This document shows, piece after piece, positions 46,151-59,144 of a DNA stretch of 64,000 nucleotides. The position numbers and the translations under genes are program-made. Every line of letters starts with the position of its first letter. Position 1 is the first letter of the stretch. The stretch is from NCBI GenBank assembly GCA_033557835.1, contig JAWQRO010000009.1:1-64000 (forward strand). Direction: 5' to 3'. The notes beneath the pieces were generated by a model. It saw nothing but the letters and a program-made list of their open reading frames with translations, did not search any database and was not told the origin of the DNA. This stretch comes from Helochares maculicollis (lineage: Eukaryota > Arthropoda > Insecta > Coleoptera > Hydrophilidae).

Positions 46151-47864
46151 GCGAGAACGTTATTGCGTTTTTAATAACGTATTTTTTGTTTTATTGAAAA
46201 TGACAGGAGGCGTAATATAGTGTAGAAAAACAATAGAGCCGACTCAGCCCATCTTATCCTACCGAATGACGCGTTCGAGAAATAAACGAGTCGTTAAAAA
46301 CGAACGAGCTGTCAGAAAAACGACAAGCGTGTCACAAAAACAAAAGAAAATCTAATTTGATGAATATTGGCTATGGAAGTAATTAAATTAGGGAAGCCTT
46401 GACCTGATGGCGAATTAATTATTAACAGTATCTAAAATCATTTAGCGGTGGCCGAGTCGGTTAAGGAAAAGGTTCTCTTTCCCGTTCCCGTTCCCGTTCC
46501 CGTTCATATTCCCATTCCCATTCTCGTTTAGCGCGGAGGAGGGGGTAAGTTGATGAATCTGCCGTTTCTAACTACTCGACTAATTAAGCAACGAGGTAAA
46601 TGAGGTAAATAACTCTAATAACTTTAATTGTTTATGCGCATAAGCGAGCAAAAGCGTTCTAAAAAGATTTATGGACGACCATATTCGTCGCGGTCACGCG
46701 ACGTTAGTTTACAAAACTTGTTCTTCTTTATTACAACAATTAAAGTAATGTTTTCCGTTGCCGGACGGGCCATCGAGGCCGGAAAATCTGTCTAAAATCG
46801 GTATCCGAGCTGCAAGGAACGGTTCGGTTTCGGTTTCGAGTTCGGGCTCGGGTTCGGGTTCGGGTTCGGGTTCGGGGCTCTCATGAAACTCGGCAAATTT
46901 ACTTTCCGGGAGAAAAAGTCCTGGGAGACGGTGAGCTCCGGGCGCCGCAGAAAGGAAATTTATTCATAGAATTTAATTAATTTTTCTCGTATAAAAAGTT
47001 CGAAAACGGGGGTACGCGCCCTACACGTCCTGCACGCCCTGCACACCGTCACCGTATTAAAGAGAAACTTTATCGAGTGTTGAAACATTTGTAATTTATG
47101 CGCGGAATATAAAACCTTGTGTTCGACTGTTATATGCAATATCTTGCGGCCGTAATTCTTCGAAACAGTCAGATTTCTATCGCCGCGACGTAAACGTAGA
47201 TCATATCCTGAACAACAGCGTAACAACCTACCGTTCTTTTTATATATTAATTAAACGATCATTTGAGGAAAACTTTACGCCCTCGAGGGTACGCCGTGAA
47301 GGGCGGAAAGATTTAAAAGAGCCGTCACCCCATCTCGTGTTAAGTTAACTCGCTTTACGGGAGGGTTTGCCTGATGTATGTTTGGCACTTAACTTACGGA
47401 CATAACGAGGGTCGTTCCGGTGAGGCCTCGCTACTCGAGGGCCCCACAATATAGGACTTCGAAGTTCTGATGTTCCGACTTGTTTCCTGCAGTTTGGTCA
47501 ATTACGAAAGGGTCAGCTTCCTACAGGGCAACGTGCCATTCCCGTTAACGACCAGGGCTCCGGCTTTTGGGTGCTTACGATTACATCACCGGCTTCTAGC
47601 TTCCGTCACCGCCTTGTCTAATTCACACGACGATCACCTCTAATCCAAATACGTACGTCACATGTCTGCACTTCATTGGCTAAACGATTGCATTTCATAG
47701 TCACTGCCAAACATAACCGGCCTAAAAAGCCAAACACTCCGTATTATAACGCGAACAATAGTAAAAGACAGATTTGCGATCTTCAAAAATTTCAAAGAAT
47801 TTGACGTCTTGGATCCACTTTGACCGTTTCCGAAATGTTTCTTGCAAAAATTGCAACTTACAAG
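46151..47864. other. Intergenic DNA with hexanucleotide repeats, no gene
   Basis: Contains a short stretch resembling the 5' half of a serine/leucine tRNA (about 46445-46466, TGGCCGAGTCGGTTAAGG) with no matching 3' half, a (TTCCCG)n / (TTCCCA)n run at 46478-46527, and a (GGTTCG)n run at about 46821-46878. No exon recognised. Confidence 0.5.
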
Positions 47865-48395
47865 CAACATTTTTTGCTAGGATGCTGCAGAGTGCAGAAT
47901 TACCGCGAATAACGCACTTATGCTTAGTTTTAATTCGATCAATTAGCTAAATATGAACAAAATTGATCAAAAATAACTACTATTATTTTATATATTAGTA
48001 ATATCTCCATAAAGTAATTGTCTCTAATGGCTCAGCGGTAAAGTCACCTGTTTCATAATGCAAAGGTCACCGGTTCCAGTCTGGCCCCTGGCGCTTTACT
48101 TTTTTTTTACTACAATTGATTTTCAATCGTATTTTTGATTCTGATGACAATAATATAAATTATAGTTAATAACATTTATTTACAACATGAGGAAAATGAA
48201 GCGTTGTTATAAAATTGCTAGCGTAGAAAATTGAATTGAAAAATAAAATTGGGTAAGAAAATTTGACCTACGCCGACTGAGATTTTGCTTCGTTATACGC
48301 TTGCATATGGAAACCAGTCGTTTGCTTCTTCTTCTTCAATAACAGTCGACGTCGTTTCTCAGCCTGTCAATTTCGCTTGTGAGGTTATGAATTTA
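47865..48395 (+). repeat. T module (tRNA-derived) with hairpin
   Basis: Core about 48022-48090 (A box TGGCTCAGCGGTAAAG, diverged B box CCGGTTCCAGTC), poly-T, conserved tail with ACATTTATTTACAACATGAGG, and hairpin arms CGCCGACTGAG and CAGTCGACGTC (about 48272-48352). Confidence 0.72.
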
Positions 48396-48464
48396 CACTT
48401 TGAACCGATTTGAACTAAAATGATAGAAACTAAATCTTATCATTTAATAACATGCCAGGTTCCG

Positions 48465-48540
48465 GTGGAGCACATAGCTCAGTGGTCAAGTCGCATGGAT
48501 AGGAATGCGAAGCTCGGTTCTAGAGTGGGGAGGTAACTTT
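48465..48540 (+). repeat. Second, truncated tRNA-like core
   Basis: CATAGCTCAGTGGTCAAG (A box-like), then CTCGGTTCTAGAGTGG (B box-like) and a T-run. It has a different sequence from the neighbouring T module and lacks its tail. Confidence 0.45.
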
Positions 48541-48920
48541 TTTCTACATTTGCAGGTATTTTTATGCAGTGCAATAAGATTGTTACGTCGATAACTCAGG
48601 GGAAGTAAAATAATTTCGCGGACTGTATGTATCTACTTTTTGTTATAACTTGCAGAGAACTTAACTGTTACTACTGATCGTTACGGATTCACTGTTTGGG
48701 AAGTCTTTGATTATATAGTGGGAATAGAGTCGTTGTCAAAATAGCCACGATCAAACTGTTGATCCTTTAGAGTGGTGTTAAGTCGTCTTAAAATGCTGTA
48801 TTTAAAAACCAGAGTTTGAGGTTAACACATGAAGGATTTTGGCTCATTTGGTGAGATTTCATATATAAACACCCGTATTAATGCACAAATAATTGTAAAA
48901 ATGAGGTACTGAGATCATAA
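48541..48920. other. No gene recognised
   Basis: Spacer between the tRNA-like core and the next composite element. Confidence 0.4.
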
Positions 48921-50165
48921 AAAATTTGGAGTGTTTCCACTCGACATTCCCGTATAAATATATCTACTTAATATAAGTACCTGCGTGTGTCTAAATTCAA
49001 CACGTTAATAAATTCATAAGAAATATTCAATTTTTTCAATACATATAGATAATCGGAATATTTTTAATATTTCTTAAAGTAATCTACTATACGTTGTGTT
49101 TAAAAATATACATATTCTTAACTAGTCTGCAATATCGAACGCTTTGCGAAGGCTTCAATTTTAAAATGTGAATTCATAACGAAAGGAAGGGTCCAATTTT
49201 AGAATATGAAATCATAACTAAAAATGAAATTTATGATGGTAAAGTCCCACTTCCGGTTTTCAATATAACAGGGAACTATTTGTAATTGCTATATTTTCCA
49301 TGCTTAGTAGTTTCGTGACGTTTTTGTAATTTTTTTTTATTTCAAGGCCTACTAAAATTGGAACTTTCAAAATTATAACAATAGCACTTCCGGTGCTCCG
49401 ATCATGTTGAAAATTTGTATCTCGTGATTTTTTTGTGATATTTACGATGTGCACGAAATTTCAATCGGATAGCTTAATTTTAAAGACTACTTTGCTTGAA
49501 AAAAATTTCAAACTATGTAGGTAAATAGGTACTTCCGGTGGTCCTACATGCCTCAAAAGTTGGTACAGATCTAAGTTTTGGTAACAATGGCCGTATGCGT
49601 AATTTCATCGCTCCACCTCAAACGGTCTGACCGCTATCCTGGTTAGACACACGTACAACGCGCCAACAATGTCCAAAATGGATTCAGGGGCGCTCAAAAC
49701 GTGAAGATCCGTCAAAATCCCGAGGTAGAATTTTTTCATGATCCCAATACCTTCCCTCTACTTCGTATAGTATGAAGGGAATGTAAAAATTAAATTTATG
49801 ACGGTAAAGTCCCACTTCCGGTTTTTAAATTTACACGGAACTATTTGATATTGCTATATTTACCATGCTCAGGATTTTTGTAACATATTTGTAATATTTT
49901 TTATTACAAGGCCTACTAAGATTGGAATTTTTAAAATGATAAAAATAGCACTTCCGCTGTTCCGATCATGTTGAAAATTTGTATCTGTCAGTTTTTTGTG
50001 ATATTTAAGATGCTTACGAAATTTCAATCGGATAGCTTAATTTTAAAGACTACTTTACTTGAAAAAAATTCATAACTGTGTGGGTAAGGTCTGTCAAAAT
50101 CCCGAAGTCGATTTGTTCACGATCCCTTTACTATACGTCGTATAGCATAAAGGGAATGTAAAAAA
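48921..50165 (-). mobile_element. R570 composite element with left end, module B and two units
   Basis: Left terminus AATTTGGAGTGTTTCCACT, then CGACATTCCCGTATAAATAT, module B in reverse (about 49000-49240), and two R570 units in - orientation (about 49240-49790 and 49790-50165). The border between units is CTACTTCGTATAGTATGAAG, and the end is CGTATAGCATAAAGGGAATG with GTAAAAAA. The second unit has an internal deletion. It is among the more complete examples of the module-B type. Confidence 0.78.
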
Positions 50166-52446
50166 ATCGACTCCTGCACGGGTCTTCGCAGCTTGAGGAC
50201 CTCTGAACGCTTTTCCACCATTTTATTAACGAAAAGAATAATTATTATTTCTTATCATCAAAGTATCGGTCGGTAAAATCCGGAGCGTAGAAAATAAGGG
50301 CGTCGAATCTCCGCCTAGATTGAATTCGTAAGACGGAAAGGTTCGGGATCAAATGAACGACTCGCAGCGAAGGAAAAACTCGTTGACTAAGGTAAGTGCA
50401 ATTATCGCGGGAAACCTGTTGCATTAATATACATGCAAGAGCTAAAATTAGTGGTCTCGTAAAGCTGAAGTAATAATAAATGGATATGATACGGGAAAGG
50501 ACGAAGCGGTGGCGTTGGCGGTGGCTTGTGCGGTGGCGTCTCGGGCATTAGCAACGCGAGAAATATTTAACGAGGAAGTAGAGAAACGGAGGAACGGATG
50601 GAAAGACACAGGGGATGTGAAAAAGTATGAGTGAGCGTCGGGTAGAGGTGGTAAACCAAGATTAATGGTCTTGAATCATTAAGGAGATCGAGAAAAACGT
50701 GCTTTGTGCTTCAATTCGGCCCCCAACCGATCGATGGGAAATTTTCCTGAGCGACGCCGACGTCTCGAATTTTCTCCCGGACTTGGACTGATGACTACAT
50801 ACATGTATGTATCAACTTTCCACTTTCCACGTCAGTATTGGAATTTGAATATTCCAAAGTGCCTCGGTGGCGTTCGACCCACTTCAACTTCAAAGGGTAA
50901 AAGTCTTTTGCTACTTGAAACGCCGCTCTTACATTTTCGTCTACTTACAAATTAGTTTGTGTTAATCCAACTAAAAACCGAACAAACACGCGACGCTTCC
51001 GTAGCTTCTCTGGTTCACATTCGTTGCGCCGTTAATTTTCTGAGTCTGTTAATTCGTCTTCAGAGAAAGGTTTTTTAATTATTATTTCATATGTTCAACT
51101 GTTTTAGTGCAGACTTGAAGGTGACACTACTTTCAGCTATCGTACATTTGGTTGACATTTTTCACTTTGATTCAAATTACCCTTCGGTTCAAGTCACAAT
51201 ATTAATATTGAATTACTAAGTATTTAATCGCAGCTGCTCAAAAAATATGAACAATAAGTTGGCTCATAGTTGGTAATAACGCGTACTAATTTGGCTGGCA
51301 ATCAGCGTGCTAAATAAATCAAAAAGCCTGAAATGTCGATTCCGAACGCACAAAACGCACACAAGAAAATCTGCAGCTTTAAATCGGATATTATACTTGG
51401 ATTATTAGGGTGTACAAATAAGATTTGCGGCTTTCAGCTATATTCTGTGGCGCTATTTATCCCTTGTATTCGAGAATATCCGGCGCGCTCAGAGGAAATC
51501 CCGCGTCAAAAGAATCGCCAAAGGCTTCCGCGAAAATAGAATTATAATTTATTGCGCGAGGCAATAAACAACCCATTTTCCTTGCTGTGTTTAATGTGTT
51601 TTTCTGACATTCATTAATATTTATAACCCCAGTCTAGACGCCTCTTCCTTTCGTCATTACTTTTTAGCAGCCTTGCCGAAACAGACGTCGATTATTAGAC
51701 GACCGATGTCTTCATTGTTGTCTTCGTGCCGCGAAAACTCGGCCTAATGTTATGATTTAACAGCTTAGACAGAACGAAAACGTTTTCTTTTTATAAGTTT
51801 GCAATAAGATCCGCCGTCGTATATAAAAAGGTTCGCCTGACATTTGTTCCGCGCGTCCGTTTGTGACGGCTGTGATGCCCACGACCCTCGAAATTGTTTC
51901 CACGCGCGACCCGGTGTTAGAATACTTGTACCAAGTGTACCGAGATAGCTTATAAAAACCATACTGTAAGTACTAAGAAAAGTGTGAGAGGTCTAATTTC
52001 AAAAGTAACCGTCTGCGTGGCGCCCAATGCCGTCCGCGGATTTGCTTTTCAAAGAGCTGATGAGTAAGGATCTCCAGGAAACTAGTATTTTCTGAGTTAA
52101 TTTAAGTAGAGGATCGGAAGCGTGTTGGTTTATAGTTCGAAGGAGCATTTCCAGGAGCAAAATTCATCATTCATTAGCAATCACTATGGTAATCGCTGTT
52201 TCCTGGCAAGATGAACTGTAAATTCGGTGCTCCCCTGGAATGAACTCGCATCTAAAGGGCCAAGGCCATCGAGAGTTTGAAGTTTCACTTCAAAAGCGCA
52301 GCAACGACTACGACTACGACAACCGCCGCCGCCGCCGCTCTACTATATTTTTCAATCCGCCTTGTAAACGTAGCTCATAATCAAAAGCAAGAGCTCCTTC
52401 ACAAACAACTTGTGGGTTGTGAAGTGAAGCTTTAGTAAGAAGTGAA
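50166..52446. other. Intergenic DNA, no gene recognised
   Basis: Mixed composition; a short CCG run lies at about 52324-52337. Open frames at 50704-50955, 51333-51539 and 51765-51962 have no family match. Confidence 0.4.
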
Positions 52447-52490
52447 AAGTCTGGAGTGTCTACTGAACATTCTCACATTTATACAAAGTT
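52447..52490 (+). repeat. Orphan left terminus of the composite family
   Basis: AAGTCTGGAGTGTCTACTGA followed by ACATTCTCACATTTATAC matches the composite-element left end; no further element sequence follows. Confidence 0.55.
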
Positions 52491-52674
52491 GAAATGCACT
52501 AATGAATTTATACCATGTAATGTGTGAGCACAAGAGACGTCAACATATCTGACAACTCTCCATCAAATTATTTATTAGGCATGAAAGAAGACATCAAATA
52601 ACTTGTAATAGCTTCATTCTTTTTTTATCGCGATGATTCGCTGCATTCGCAATTCAAAATTGCGCCGAAAGTGC

Positions 52675-54396
52675 CATTTTTACATTCCCTTCATACTATA
52701 CGAAGTGTACTAAAGGGAAGATATTGGGATCATTACAAAATTCGATATCGAGATTTTGATGGATCTCCACGTTTTGAGTGCCCCTGAATCCATTTTCACC
52801 ATTTTTGGAATGTCTGTGTGTGTCTAAACACGATCACGGTCAGACTGTTTGAGATGGAGCGATCAAGTTTGGTATACGACCATTATCGCAAAAACTTAGA
52901 TCCGTATCAACTTTTGAGGCATCTACGACCTAAGTACCTGTTTACCTACACAGTTTTGATATTTTTTCAAGCAAAGTAAGCGCTTAAATAAAGCTATTAA
53001 TTTGATATTTGTTACACACTTAAAGGACACTAAAAACATCTTATGTGTGAAGTTTCATGGCGAAAGAGTTACTAGAAATGGACTTATGCATAGTTTTAAC
53101 TGGATTATCGCGCCAAAATTTAACAAAAATGATCAAAATTGAAAACATAACTGTCATCATTTAATATCACAGTATCATATGTTGAACGAGATTGAACCTA
53201 ATGGCTCAATAGTCATGACACCGGCTTCGTAATTCCAAGGTACCGCGTTCGAATCTTGGCCACTTTTTTACTTTTTTGCAAGAATTGATTTTAAATCAAA
53301 ATTTTAATTCTGCTGGGTATCAAATAATTAATAATGTAAAATTAATTTACGACAATGAAAAATGAAGCGTTGTTATAAAATTATATAACTAGAGTAAAAA
53401 ATATTAGATTTGAATATTAAAGTTGACGTGCGCCGACTGAGATTTTGCACATATATGGAAACCTTACTTTGAATCGTTCGCTGCAGCTTCTTCTTCTTTT
53501 ATTGCAATCGGCGTCGATTCTCAGAATGCCCGCTTCGTTTGTTAGGTTATGAGATCATACTTTCAAATTAGACGTTTACGCAGGTTAGGAAGCGTTAATT
53601 CTTGCGGTTTTTAAGAAAAAATTGTGGCTGGCACTCTAAAGAATGCATTCATGTATAATTTCAGCTTGAAATTATGAAAATCCTGTTTTATTTTTACATC
53701 GCATGTAAGTGTTAGTAGTTTTGATATTATTAATTGCAGGAACTTTCTCAAGGATGAAACCATTCAATTCAAGAAAGCAAAGTTATCTTCTAACAGTTAT
53801 ATATTATATTATATATGAAGTTTCAAGGCGAAACAGCTACTAGACATGGGCTTTTTATTAAAAACTTCTGCTACAAAAATTGAATTTTGTAGCAATATTT
53901 TCGACTGGGATGCTACAGAATGAAGAATCACCATAACTTAACACACTTATGCATAGTTTTAACTCAATTATAGCGCCAAAAATTAGCAAAAATTTTGCTA
54001 GAATTTATTTTAAATCAAAATTTTAATTCTGATAAGTATAAAATAATTAATAACGTAATTTGTAACTGAAAAATGAAGTGTTGTTATAAAATTATATAAT
54101 TAGCGTAGAAAATATTAGATTTGGAAATTAAAGTTGATTGAAAACATTTGATGTGCGCTGACTGAGATTTTGCACGTATATGGAAACTACACTTTTAATC
54201 TAAGTTGCTGATTTTTCTTCTTCAGTTGCAGTCGGCGGCGATTCTCAGAATGTCAGTTTCGCTTGTTAGGTTATAAGAGCACAGCTCGAAATGATGAAAA
54301 TTCAGTTTTATTTTTGCTTCGCATGTAGGTGTTTGTAGTGTTGATATTATTACTTGCAGGTACTTTTATGCAGTGCAAATATTGATACGGGAATGT
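52675..54396 (+). mobile_element. Composite R570/T element with internal duplication
   Basis: Right border ACATTCCCTTCATACTATAC at about 52678, a partial R570 unit, and a first T module with tRNA-like core (about 53203-53275, GCGTTCGAATCTTGGCC B box) and hairpin (about 53430-53515). Then comes a second, shorter T module (53820-54285) whose tRNA-like core has been deleted, and the left terminus in reverse (GATACGGGAATGTTGAGTGG, about 54380-54400). The second module forms part of inverted repeat 2. Confidence 0.75.
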
Positions 54397-55131
54397 TGAG
54401 TGGAGAGTGCTGAACTTAAATCACATCTCAAAGATAAAACAATTCAAGAAAGCAAAGTTGCAAAATGTGTGCGGAACGTCTTGGGCGTAGCCGATTTGAG
54501 CTTCGCTCTGAATGAAGAGCCTCGATTAGCGGATTTAATTTACGTTAAACACTGTGTTAAACAAATGCATGTTACTGAACGCCGCCGTTCTAATGCGAAC
54601 CTTCATATGCATTAGAGTCATTAACTAAGTAAGAATAATTTATGCAGAAACGATCAAAGTACAACATTATTTATCTATAATTCACTAAAAACCAATGTTT
54701 CAATTATTATCATCCGTTTAAAAACAAACTATAAGCGAATAATTATAAATAATTTGGAGGTGATGTGCTGCTATCTAGTTGTATGACATGTATGTCTAGA
54801 AACTATAGGTTGATTGTGAACATTGTTATGCCGAATAGCGGCCCTAAGGAAAGGGGAGGGGATGGTTGGGTATTGTAAGGGAATAATGCCTAAATGCAAG
54901 ACACACCAGCGCCCCCAGTGTACTGCCAGCAGCAGCATATATATGGCTCGAATGATGACAAGTAAGTAAGTTGGCAAAACCCACCGGCCAGGCCACAGCT
55001 CGTGAATAAAAAATGCTAAACACCCACTGCAAGCATCCTGCTCTCCATATCCAAAAGACTCTCTGCACGGTCTAGCACAAGTCATGCTGATAAGACCAGA
55101 CGGTATTACTGCATATTTAAAGAAAATCGTA
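53820..55131 (+). repeat. Left arm of long inverted repeat 2
   Basis: Reappears inverted at 61008-62545. The inner part (54396-55131) is not the composite element but another sequence of about 735 bp, which contains a 70-codon open frame (54400-54615: AELKSHLKDK, LGVADLSFALNEEPRLADLI). The outer part is T-module and terminus sequence. Relative to the right arm, about 150-175 bp including the tRNA-like core is missing near 53997. Confidence 0.8.
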
Positions 55132-55604
55132 AAAAGGTGGAATAGATAACCCAAGGGTAGGGAAGCTGCGATCAACACAAATAGGTGAGAGAGATTCGCC
55201 TGGGCAATAACTACTTATTGTTAATATGACTGGATCAGTATTATTATTTGGCTAGCGTTAATCAGCACCTGGCAATATTAGGAAATATAACAATAAAACT
55301 ACCAGTATTTAGCTATCAACAACCCAATAGACCAGGTCCCGATACCTGAGCCCATTTACATTCAACAAGACTAGTAATATTATATATATAAACAAAAGTA
55401 GTACGTAAATGAAGACGACTTTGTTTCTATAAAATTTCAAAATCAAAACACGTCGTTAAATCTATCATTTCAGGAGCATCGCTAACCAATCTATGTTTGC
55501 TTTGTAAAAATCCGTGTCTACAAATTGAATTGATACTTAACATCAATTGAATGTCATGACTTATATTTGACGTATTACAATCAATTTGTCTGCCATATCC
55601 CACT
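55132..55604. other. No gene recognised
   Basis: AT-rich spacer inside inverted repeat 2; nothing identified. Confidence 0.4.
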
Positions 55605-56215
55605 TTAACTTTAACCTCGACATTTTTACGGATCTCTACGTTTTGAGTGTCGCTGAATCCATTTTGACCATTTTTGGCATCTTGTTTCTGTGTGCGACAC
55701 GATAGTAGTCAGACCGTTTGAGCTAAGGCGATGAAATTTGGTATACGACCATTATCGCAAAAATTTAAATCTGTATGAACTTTTGAGGATCGAAGGGCCA
55801 CCAGAAGTACCCGTTTCCGTACACAGTTTTGAAAAGTTTCAAGTAAAGTGCTCTTTAAAATTAAGCTATCGGATTGAAATTTCGTGCACATATTAAATAT
55901 CACAAAAAACTGACAGATACAAATTTTCAATATGATCGGAGCACCGGAAGTGCTATTTTTATAATTTTGAAAATTTCAATTTTAGTAGATTTTTGAATAT
56001 AAAATGTTACAAAATTGTTACAAAAATGCTACACATGGTAAATATAGCAATAACAAACGATTTGGTGCAAATTCGAAAACCGAAAGTGGGATTTAATCGG
56101 TAAAAATTTGATGTTTTAGCTACGAATTTATACTGCACACTTGAATCCTTAGTTTAGTCATGAATTCACATTTTAAAATTGGAGCCTTACAATACATCCT
56201 GAAAAAGAAGTGAAT
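55605..56215 (+). repeat. R570 repeat unit and start of module B
   Basis: Near full unit in + orientation: TTTTGAGTGTCGCTGAATCC, GGTATACGACCATTATCGCA, CACCAGAAGTACCCGTTTCC, GAGCACCGGAAGTGCTATTT and AACCGAAAGTGGGATTTAAT, followed by module B remnants to about 56215. Confidence 0.8.
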
Positions 56216-57799
56216 ATTGTTTATGAGAATATTAATGTATTCAATATAGGCATTGGAGCATATGAAAATGAACATCTTTGTTTTTATTTCTGCATCGCAT
56301 GTAAGTGTTTGGTGTGCCGTATTTTATCGGCAAAATGGCCGCAAAGGTAAAAAAACAAGTCGGAACTCCAAAATAAAATATGCAACAGTTAAAGGGGTCG
56401 TGATCTGCAGGAAGCGTAGTAAATCGGAGATTCATCTGGTTTATGTCTCATTTGAGGCCATTCTAGGTTATTCTAATCTAATGCAGGAGAATGTCTGCAA
56501 CCCTTGCAAATGATATCGAGCTTCTCGACTGGAATCGTAAGTGTACGGTGAAATAAATTTAGGGGCCGAGAAGCACACGGAACGCAACAGCTCGAGTCGA
56601 ACGACTTAAACCCAGGCTTTCACGTTAAGACTTGAACACCAGAGATCTCCGTCGAACGGCGCAACTTCACCGTCGGGGCTTGTCGAAGAGTCAAGCGAGC
56701 CTTCAATATCCGGGCTTACCCGTCGACCATTCTGTGACGAGCTCGGAATGGATGGAAAACCTTCAACGTTACCGTCAAAGCTCCTACGACACAAAGCTTT
56801 CACGGTATTATATGTAGAACGCTGGAACAGGATTCAGTTGCAACGCGAGACGCGGATCAAATACAAAAATCTTGACTGTCTCCACTCAATATTCCCCTAT
56901 AAATATATTCATGTACTGCCTGAAAGTACCTGCGATTAAAACTACAAAAGAGCTTCGTGTTTTAGAACGATTCGCACGCTTTTTTATGGTCACTGTATAA
57001 AAATGTTTTGTACATTTGCTGCTGGGCGAAAAGTGTCATTTTTCAACAGGTCGATTTCCTTCGGGACGCTCTCCTGCAGATCGCATTTGCAACAGTTTTC
57101 AACAGTTTGGGTATAAAAAGTAAAAAGCAAGTGCCGTAGGAAACTGGCACGAGAGGGAACAACAGAAAACTGAAGTTCGAACTTGCAAATGTTATTTCTC
57201 GCAGCTAGAATTGAAAAGTTAAGTTGAAGACGCGTTTCCTACTGACCTACTTTCGTTTGCAGGTCAGTTTTGCACAGAAAACTTTCCAACTTCGGATAGT
57301 GAGATCGTAAACGGCCATCGCTTGAAAAACTGGATGAGCTCGTCGCAACTTTAACGACTATTCACAGATATCAAGTTGCAAATGATACAACGCCGAAGAG
57401 AATATTCTGTACGTAGAATAGGTAGCGAAACACATTTGCATCGTTAAAAATGCAACGCAGAGCGAATATTATTTCATTAAACAAAGTTTCCCGGGGGCGA
57501 GGGTTGAATTTGCATAGAATATAATTTGAAGAGGCCACGGTGGTCTTTGACGATCAAAGGATTGATTTTTAGAACGTGGAGTATAAACACGGGAATCGGA
57601 CGTTAGAGATAAACTTTAGCAATTAATTCCAAGTCTGGGAAATTTTCACGACGACCCACTGTTATGTTTTAATTAATACCCCGACAGGCGAGCTCTTACA
57701 TCCTGCCGGTTTCAGATCTCCTATTCTCCTATTTAGTGCAACTAGTGACGGTGCTTCCGAATTAACAGTCAATACATTTTACGATTAGAATTGACAATT
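56216..57799. other. Intergenic DNA, no gene; orphan terminus
   Basis: Contains a piece of the composite family's left end at about 56868-56940 (GTCTCCACTCAATATTCCCC, TGAAAGTACCTGCGATTAAA) and a fragment of its subterminal region at about 56270-56310. No gene recognised; the open frame at 56253-56513 has no family match. Confidence 0.45.
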
Positions 57800-58090
57800 A
57801 TTATGTGTACACAGCTAACTGGAAGATTCGGCCGTTTCATTTGATCCCCTCGATGCGAGAGGACGCGCCTATCCGCCGTATTCTCCAGACGTTGCTCCCT
57901 CGAGCTATCATTTGTATCGATCAACGGCTGATCGCTAGCTTTGGTGAAGAAGTCAAAGTGTCGGGGAAGAAAAGTGCAAAAGCAATCTGTTGTTTTTATG
58001 TTGTAGACGATGAATAAAAAGTTTAGAAATTCCGTTACTAAGAGGGAGCGGTTGATTTTTGAAAAGTCGTGTGAAAGACGTTTTGTCAAA
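57800..58090 (+). mobile_element. Decayed mariner transposase fragment
   Basis: On + the translation AYPPYSPDVAPSSYHLYRST is the mariner C-terminal catalytic motif (HPPYSPDLAPSDYHLF; the catalytic Asp is replaced by Ser), followed by frameshifted remains. No termini recognised. Confidence 0.65.
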
Positions 58091-59144
58091 ATACAGTCTC
58101 TATCCTATCGCATATGTATGTAGTGTAAACAGTTAGTCCAACTAAAATCAATAACGTGCGTAGGTACACAAAAGAAGCGAATAAAAATAGCTTATCTCTA
58201 GCTTTATCGAGCAAACTATCATTATTTCTGTACCTTTGCCGCATAATTACAAAAGAGCAGCACTAGCGAGGTCGTTCTTTTTATTTAAAATTTCACAGAA
58301 TCACAGAATTGCGTCATTTAATACCCGAGTCGGTTTAATGTGTGTGTGTGTGTGTATGTGTATGTTATAAAATAAAGGCAATTGTTTTATCATTGGATGT
58401 ATGATAAATATCGTGGTTGTATTTCCAAGCCGCGTAAAAAATATAAATGTCAGCACTTTCCGCTGTTTGAATAAGTATTAACCGAAATTAAGTAAGGCTT
58501 CCGCTGGATAAATCGAACAACCTTTGATTGATCCCCGAAATCTCTGTGTTTGTGTGGAGATTTAAAAAACGGGCACCTCAAACAAAAACACATTTGTCAG
58601 TTGTCGGAGAGTCCTAATTTCTTGTGTTTTGACTTTTGCTAAAGAACAAACTACAACTGTACGATTCGTTTAAAGGTTTAAAGGTATATGCGTTCTCTGA
58701 AGCCGATGGATTTTATTAATCAAAGGTATCATGTCATAGCTTCTGCAAATGTCGATCTGTCATTTGCAGCATCAACGCTCTCTTGCAACAAGAGCGTAAA
58801 TCACTTCATAGTCTCTTACTTACGTACTTATAATGAATCGAATTGCACGTTTACCACTCCGAATTACTTCTATTTAAAAAGCTCATAATATATTGAATCT
58901 ATTTTCTCGTGCATTTCGAGTGCTTTTACCAACATTTTGAAGATTATTTAGTCGTATTTAAACTCTTGATTAGTAAAATGAATTTGACAAATAAACTGAC
59001 AACTGTGAATCACGACCGCCTTAGATTACTAATTAAGAACCTTGCAAAGGAATTGCACCGTCTTCGGTTCGATAGATCGAAGTGGGCGTTTTTAGTTGCG
59101 ATTTGAGAATTTTATAGAAAAAAAGGCGTCTACATTCATGTACT
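58091..59144. other. No gene; GT microsatellite
   Basis: A GT run lies at about 58338-58364. Open frames at 58688-58888 and 58909-59106 have no family match. Confidence 0.4.

Noticed and set aside
54400..54615. Open frame shared by both arms of inverted repeat 2 (also 61515-61853 on -)
   Set aside because: Comparison of the two copies gives about two synonymous and seven amino-acid-changing differences, so there is no sign of protein constraint, and no family is recognised.
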